DNA of 64,000 nucleotides from Larix kaempferi. Taxonomy: Eukaryota > Streptophyta > Pinopsida > Pinales > Pinaceae. A program made the translations under genes and the position numbers. The notes under the pieces were generated by a model. That model searched no databases. It saw only the letters and a program-made list of their open reading frames with translations, and was not told the origin of the DNA. Below are positions 58,981 to 64,000 of the stretch, piece after piece; the stretch's first letter is position 1, and every line of letters begins with the position of its first letter. The stretch is from NCBI GenBank assembly GCA_027924585.1, contig BSBM01000096.1, positions 7,935,501 to 7,999,500 of the forward strand, in the 5' to 3' direction.

Positions 58981-59069
58981 AAGAAGGATGAAAAGAAACA
59001 GTTTGTGCATTAAGTTGGGGAAAGAAAATAGGTAATTACCACACTCATATTTAAAATTGCTTGAGGAGA

Positions 59070-59091
59070 AGCAATCTTGGGTGGGGGGGAC
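59070..59091 (+). other. Polypurine tract of copy 2
   Basis: gaagcaatcttgggtgggggggac precedes TGTAATGTTCCC. It aligns with the tract of copy 1 at 18815-18836. Confidence 0.7.
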
Positions 59092-60740
59092 TGTAATGTT
59101 CCCAAATATTTATTATAACCATTTGAGAAAAATAATTAAATTTGGAATATCATATCCTATAGTCATTTTACAAATTTAAATTTAAATACTAGAAGGGGTG
59201 ACATGGATCACAATGTTTGTAATAAAATGGCCAAATATTCATAAATGAGGTGGAAATAGTCCAATTCATCCAAGGAGGGAGCACAGGAGGATAAAGTGGG
59301 TCCACAAGGAAGTTGTAACACCCCCAAATAAAGGAGAGCATCCACAAATTCAAATTCAAGGAAGAGTAACTCCCAAGAAGCTTCATGAAGAAGCATCTAG
59401 CTAAAAATAGAAAATCTATTACAATCTATGACATCTATGATAACCTATGACAAATTCTCTGACAATTTATGACAAGCCAGGTCCTAAATTTAGCCAAGGA
59501 GGAAACATGAGGGAAGAGTGGGCCCACAAGGTAGCAGTAACTCCCCCAAATCAAGGGAGGCGTCTCTAATTTTGAATTACAAGGAAGATAGGTGTATCCA
59601 TGAGGCCAAATAACATTAGAAGGAAGTTAATGTGTACCCAAAAGAATCATTCTCATGAAAATAACGTTTATTGATATTTAATTAATATTTTTAAGAGAGA
59701 AAACTCTAGAAGGATGGAAAAGGTGAATGGAGATTTATAAAAGAAGGGTGAGGGCTCATGTGAGTGATCGTTTGGAAAAATTATTTCTAATATTGGAGAT
59801 ATCTTGCAAATTTCAATCTTAGGAGATGTTACCCTTGCATTCATGACTTGTTTTGGTGGTGAAATATTCCACCCTAGCTGGTGTGAGAGGAGAGATCATC
59901 CAGATCTCTTCATTGTGTTTCATTATTAGTGATTGAGAGGAGGAATCATACTGATTTCTCTACAAAGATTCATAGATATAAATGTATGGAGTTTTTATTT
60001 GTAGGTTAGAGGATTTGACAATCTTTTGGGTTTCATTCATGCTATTTTGTTGATGTTTGATAGTTTTTGGAATTGCATAGTGTTGGCTTGGAAGTTATGT
60101 TGTTGTGGGTGTTCCAAATATTGAACTGGTGTTGGAGGGGCCAAAATGGATATTTTTCTTTGACTATTTATGATTAATTTTTGGATGTGAGACCTATTCA
60201 TTGCATTCAGAGCATTTTTTCTAGTTGGAAAAAAAAAATCATCGTAAAAGGTTTATGTTTTCCCAATATATGCCCATTTTACTGTATCCATGATTTGGAG
60301 TTTGTTTCGAAATGTTCTTCTGGTTGAGGAGGGAGCATCCATGGATGTCCAAATATCTTGAGGATGTTCTATTGAATGTATAACCTTCATATCTAATAGA
60401 GGGAACATATGAGAGGTCATGAATTCAAGTTGGAGTCAATATTTTTCTTGTGGAGGGCGCAATAGTTGAAGGAGATCTCACATTTGGAGTTGTCATGTCC
60501 CCTCTCTTCCATGCTATTCATTTCCATTTACTACTCATCTCTTGTATCATGTTTATTTATGTATTCACGGTTGAAATAACACCCTTTAGTGTAATTACTA
60601 TTGTAATCCATTTCATAATAAAGATTCACAGTGGTTTTCTCCATAGTGTGCTCTATATTCAAGCTGTTGGTAATCTATGTGTAGATCTGTCAATAATGGT
60701 GGTGCAATCTTAATGTACAATGTGCATAAATTTTTTATAA
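59092..60740 (+). repeat. LTR-like region of copy 2
   Basis: It starts TGTAATGTTCCC and has TATA box tataaaag at 59736-59743. It contains an old internal duplication, with the segment at about 59258-59385 recurring at about 59488-59600 (caaggagg, gggyccacaagg, caaattcaaatt-like). A polyadenylation-like aataaa lies at 60621. The end at ttataaca (about 60740) is not proven. Confidence 0.5.
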
Positions 60741-61541
60741 CAGATCCATGAAGTATTTTAGTGGGATATTTATCTTGGTTTGGGTGTGTTTGAATGAATT
60801 TGGGTCTTTTTGGGTGAATTCAAGCTGCTTAGGTTGTGTTTGGGAAGAGTTGGAATTCAAGAAAATCTTTGTGGTGGATTTCAAGCTAGTCTTACTTGGT
60901 TAGAGTTGGTAATTGTGTGGTTGTTTATGATTATTTAAATCTCAAATATATGTCAATTATTTCTATTACATTGGGACAAGAACCATTTCTTTGAATATGG
61001 TTATATGTTCAGTACTCCCCATGCTTCAATATTAATGACTAAATAGTTGCATACAAAGTGTTCAAACAAAGTCCTGGACCGGATTTAATAACCAGTTGCT
61101 AAACATTTTATATCATACCTTCTTGAGAATATTAAAGTGGTTCAAAGTATATTTTATGGGATGCAAAACATTATTCCGATCCAAAATTATATATACATAT
61201 TCTTATGTTGTTGAACTAGAATATTTCATAATCCTTCATAAGCCACTGTTGGAAACCAATAAAATTTCTGTTGGAAGCTTAGAGTCAATATCCCTAATTT
61301 TTTAATTGGGGATATTACCCTACACAACAACCCAATCTCTAAAAGATGTTTTGTCCTTCAAGCAATCGCCTAGATATACTCACTGTGTTTATGCAATGAC
61401 TGAATCATTCAACGTATTCGAGGTTTTTGTTTATTTCTCTTTAAAATATCACACAACCAAAAATATTGTTTTAATTGCCCCTTTCCTGTTGAACATAGAC
61501 CATGTCTATACATACAATATGGGAATTCCTCGCAAAGAACC
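60741..61541. other. No gene recognised
   Basis: AT-rich DNA with ttgggt-rich patches near 60775-60840. Short open frames without motif. The part next to 61541 may be upstream of the mTERF-like piece. Confidence 0.4.
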
Positions 61542-61871
61542 ATGCCCAGTTGTCAATTTATGTGTTTGCACTTTGTCCTCTACCATTCAATGATAAACCC
61601 CATTTCAAATCCTCCAATTTATGCACCCAAATATAACCCCCATCCACAACTTCACAAAATAGGGAATCCCATCACAGATTTTCTCATCAACAAATTTGGT
61701 CTAACAAATGAAGAAACTACAAAAGCCTATAGTCACAACAAGAAATTACTTCGTAAAAAATCAAACCACAATATGGAAAATGTTTTCAAGTGCCTAAAAT
61801 GCTATGGTTTGACCACCCCTTCCCAATTAGCCTCTCTAGGCCCAACAGGAATGAAACCAAGAACGGGTTAA
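61542..61871 (+). pseudogene. mTERF-family N-terminal fragment
   Basis: The open frame contains NPITDFLINKFGLTNEETTK, AYSHNKKLLRKKSNHNMENV and KCLKCYGLTTPSQLASL. Plant mTERF proteins start their helical repeats with a segment of this design: an FLxxxxGLxxEEA helix, a Lys-rich middle, and VLxxLxxYGLTxxQ. mTERF proteins bind organellar nucleic acid. Only about the first 60 family residues are present, and the frame ends in TAA just after a diverged tail, so this is a fragment. Confidence is limited by the lack of the later repeats. Confidence 0.6.
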
Positions 61872-63338
61872 TGCCACCAAGGAGACCAACCAAACTGCCT
61901 TCAGCACTAGTAGAATCGGAAAAAACACCGTAATCATGCACAATAGCAGACACTTCCAACCTTGTGAGGCAAAGTAGAAATGAAGTGAAGAATGGTTTAA
62001 TTCCACTAAGAATACTAACCAAATAGTAAGCATAATCAAGAAAAAAACACGACCAACATAACACTGCTCAGCACCACTAAAAAAACATTGAAATGGAACA
62101 AAGCATCGACCACCGCACCCACATAAAACCCACTTCCCTCCAAAATCCATACCCATCCTTCACACCAACACAACGATATAATGAAAACCCCTACAATAAA
62201 CCCTCCAAGCATTAAACATCACAGCAATACGCCATGGAATTGCATTTAAAATGAATTTAAACATGCCTTCCCCGCCTGCTGCCACTCCCTTGGCACTGGA
62301 GCCCAAGGAGAAACCTAGGCCCGGATGGACCCAATCATATGTTGACAAACAAAAAAATTAAAACAAAAAAAATCCAATTTAAAAAAATATTTCTATTCAA
62401 ACATTTATTACCACCAATCAATTTAAATAGATTTTTTTAAATCAATAAATATTCATAAACTTTGTGCCCACCCTAAGTTTGTGCAAATACAACTAATTGA
62501 TAAAACCAATTGCTATATGTCTCTGCTACACAGGAACATAATAATTATAGTGGAATATAAGTGTTTAAGATTTACTTTTCAATGATGTAACAATATTAAT
62601 CGAATTGCAAGGCACAACAATTGGTTTGCTACGCAATTTAGCTTACTCTACAAAGTCCAATCGCATATGCTAGTGACTATTTTGATATAAATTAAATTTA
62701 CTTCACTTATGTATTTTTTTTTGTGCTTTTCATTACTTATTTTTATTGTTAATTTTATGTTTTTATTTAATATTTTGGTGTTTTTCATTACTTATTGTTA
62801 TAATTATTGTTATGCTTTTGTTTAGATTTTGATGTTAATAATTACTTATTGTTATAGTTGATTTTATACTTTTGTGTAGAATAAATGATATATATGTTTG
62901 GTTAGAATTTATCTATTTTGGTATTTTCTTACACAAAGAAAAACTCATAACATTTCATTAAAAAAAGGATATATTACATTCTTTAAATGTTGTGTTCGCA
63001 AACTTTTACTTTGATCAGGGTTCAATACTTAATATTCACCAAAAAAATGCCACAATCTATAGACATCGAGCCAAAAAGGAATTAACCCTTTCGGAAACAA
63101 CTGTATAGAAGATGAAGTCTCACCTGAAGTATCTATGGGTACTGCAGGAAACAGACTTCATGTAGTACATAAAGGGAATCTTTACCAAAAAATACATTCA
63201 TCACCATATTACACCTATAGAGCATCGAAAAATCAGAGCCTCGAGAAACTTATAGTTACGACAAACTTCATAACTTTTATCCGATTAATATATCGCATCC
63301 ATTCTTCATACGCTTAATTCCATCATTCATTAATTAAT
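61872..63338. other. No gene recognised
   Basis: Overlapping minus-strand open frames at 61786-62348 have hydrophobic stretches but no motif. From 62350 on the DNA is AT-rich and low in complexity, with ttattgttat and ttacttatt repeats near 62720-62870. Confidence 0.4.
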
Positions 63339-63923
63339 TGTTTAACATAGGAAAGAAACACATATCATACCACATCACACCATGATACATCAACACACAT
63401 GAAAACAACAAATTTTATGCGGAAAACCCATCTAGGGAAAACCACGGAAGTGCTTTTATTTTATTAGAGTCGCGGCCAAATAAGCACTTCAAGAAGAACT
63501 TATAGATTTCTTCATGTCATACAATGGATCTACGCACACATCCTACAGATCAACAACTCATATTCTCCAAAATATCTTCAACATATACAACAAATATCTC
63601 TATTACATAGCAAAAACCTTTTTGTCGAACATTAACCACAAAACTTCCTTCTTAATACATATTTATAGGGTGTACTAAGATTTCCCTACTCCCACTAACC
63701 TACTAACTTCCTAATTGACTCATTATTACAATGTGGACCAATTCTAACTAACTAACTCAACTTATGACCTTTGACACGATCAATATAACCATTTTCCTCA
63801 TTTCCTTGTCACTTCATCGGAGTCGACCCTTACATCGAACTGGTTCCATTTTGTATTCATCCACACAAACTAATTTCTTCAAAAATGATACCCCAAAATA
63901 ATAGGCCCAACAGGCTCCCAACA
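63339..63923 (-). repeat. Copia-type LTR, about 585 bp
   Basis: The minus strand begins TGTTGGGAGCCTGTTGGGCC at 63923 and ends CTATGTTAAACA at 63339. A TATA box (complement of 63660-63667) is present. The U5 part holds the complement of gcggaaaacccatctaggg, a motif common in plant Copia LTRs. The minus-strand sequence just before the start, cacatgtgag, could be a degenerate purine tract, which would make this the 3' LTR of an element extending right of the window. Confidence 0.65.
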
Positions 63924-64000
63924 CTCACATGTGGCTGGTCCCGAGCCACTTCTGGGTTGTGAGTCATGTTCCTATAGCTTCGACAAAAAATATTCATAAT
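63924..64000 (-). other. Possible 3' internal end of the Copia-type element
   Basis: Only 77 bases to the window edge; no coding can be judged. Confidence 0.3.

Larger units (their letters stand above)
55862..60740 (+). mobile_element. Unassigned LTR-type element, copy 2
   Basis: It has the same order as 16096-20229: coding-like region, purine tract, LTR-like region with TATA box. Shared protein landmarks in order are RYxxNSDF, EPHVxxEHEE, WEFHLS/REFHLS and LPIWCxDPxI. This copy is longer at its 5' side and more broken. The right end at about 60740 (ttataaca) is a guess. Confidence 0.55.

Noticed and set aside
1-64000. CRISPR arrays, bacterial operons, rRNA genes
   Set aside because: Nothing of the kind is seen; the window is plant nuclear repeat DNA.

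Overview
The window looks like repeat-dominated nuclear DNA of a large-genome seed plant. It is AT-rich, has no dense genes and no operon-like order, and is built mostly from nested and decayed transposons. The captured fragments of plant genes (cyclin T, HEN1, a REF6/ELF6-type JmjC demethylase, mTERF) fix it as a land plant. The mix of Ty3 families, the very long LTRs and the depth of decay make a gymnosperm such as a conifer my best guess, but that is inference from general knowledge. I see no intact cellular gene.

Layout. 0-6 kb: the 3' tail and LTR of a retrotransposon, then minisatellites and duplications. 6.3-7.8 kb: a near-perfect 27-bp hairpin and about 1.2 kb of imperfect GAT repeat. 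7.9-15.1 kb: a decayed CACTA (En/Spm) transposon on the minus strand with TNP2, DUF4218 and DUF4216-like blocks; its right end at 15105 is recognisable. 15.2-16.1 kb: a Copia-type LTR. 16.1-20.2 kb: the first copy of an LTR-type element whose ORFs I cannot assign. 20.2-20.9 kb: a Ty3 solo LTR with a perfect 5-bp target duplication. 22.2-24.2 kb: a 2-kb LTR with an internal 82-bp minisatellite and a primer-binding site.

25.7-37.6 kb: a complete but inactivated Ty3 chromovirus (Tekay/Del-like) with 3.5-kb LTRs. Gag, protease and RT lie in one frame; RNase H, integrase and chromodomain follow after frameshifts and nonsense changes.

38.98-53.46 kb: the most interesting part. A CACTAGTACAAAATGAGA terminus at the left and its inverse at the right, both with TGACTA subterminal repeats and foldbacks, bound 14.5 kb with no visible transposase. 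Inside, all on the plus strand and with introns retained, are fragments of cyclin T, HEN1 (small-RNA 2'-O-methyltransferase) and a REF6/ELF6-type histone demethylase. The last is present as two pieces in swapped order that share a duplicated block of about 190 bp. This looks like a Pack-CACTA gene-capturing element loaded with transcription and silencing gene pieces.

53.46-54.93 kb: a minus-strand Ty3 gag fragment with its 5' LTR, cut exactly at the CACTA end. 55.0-55.3 kb: a 63-bp tandem repeat. 55.86-60.7 kb: the second, more decayed copy of the unassigned LTR-type element. 61.6-61.9 kb: an mTERF-like fragment. 63.3-63.9 kb: another Copia-type LTR.

Nothing here works together as a pathway. 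The common thread is successive insertion, gene-fragment capture and mutational decay.
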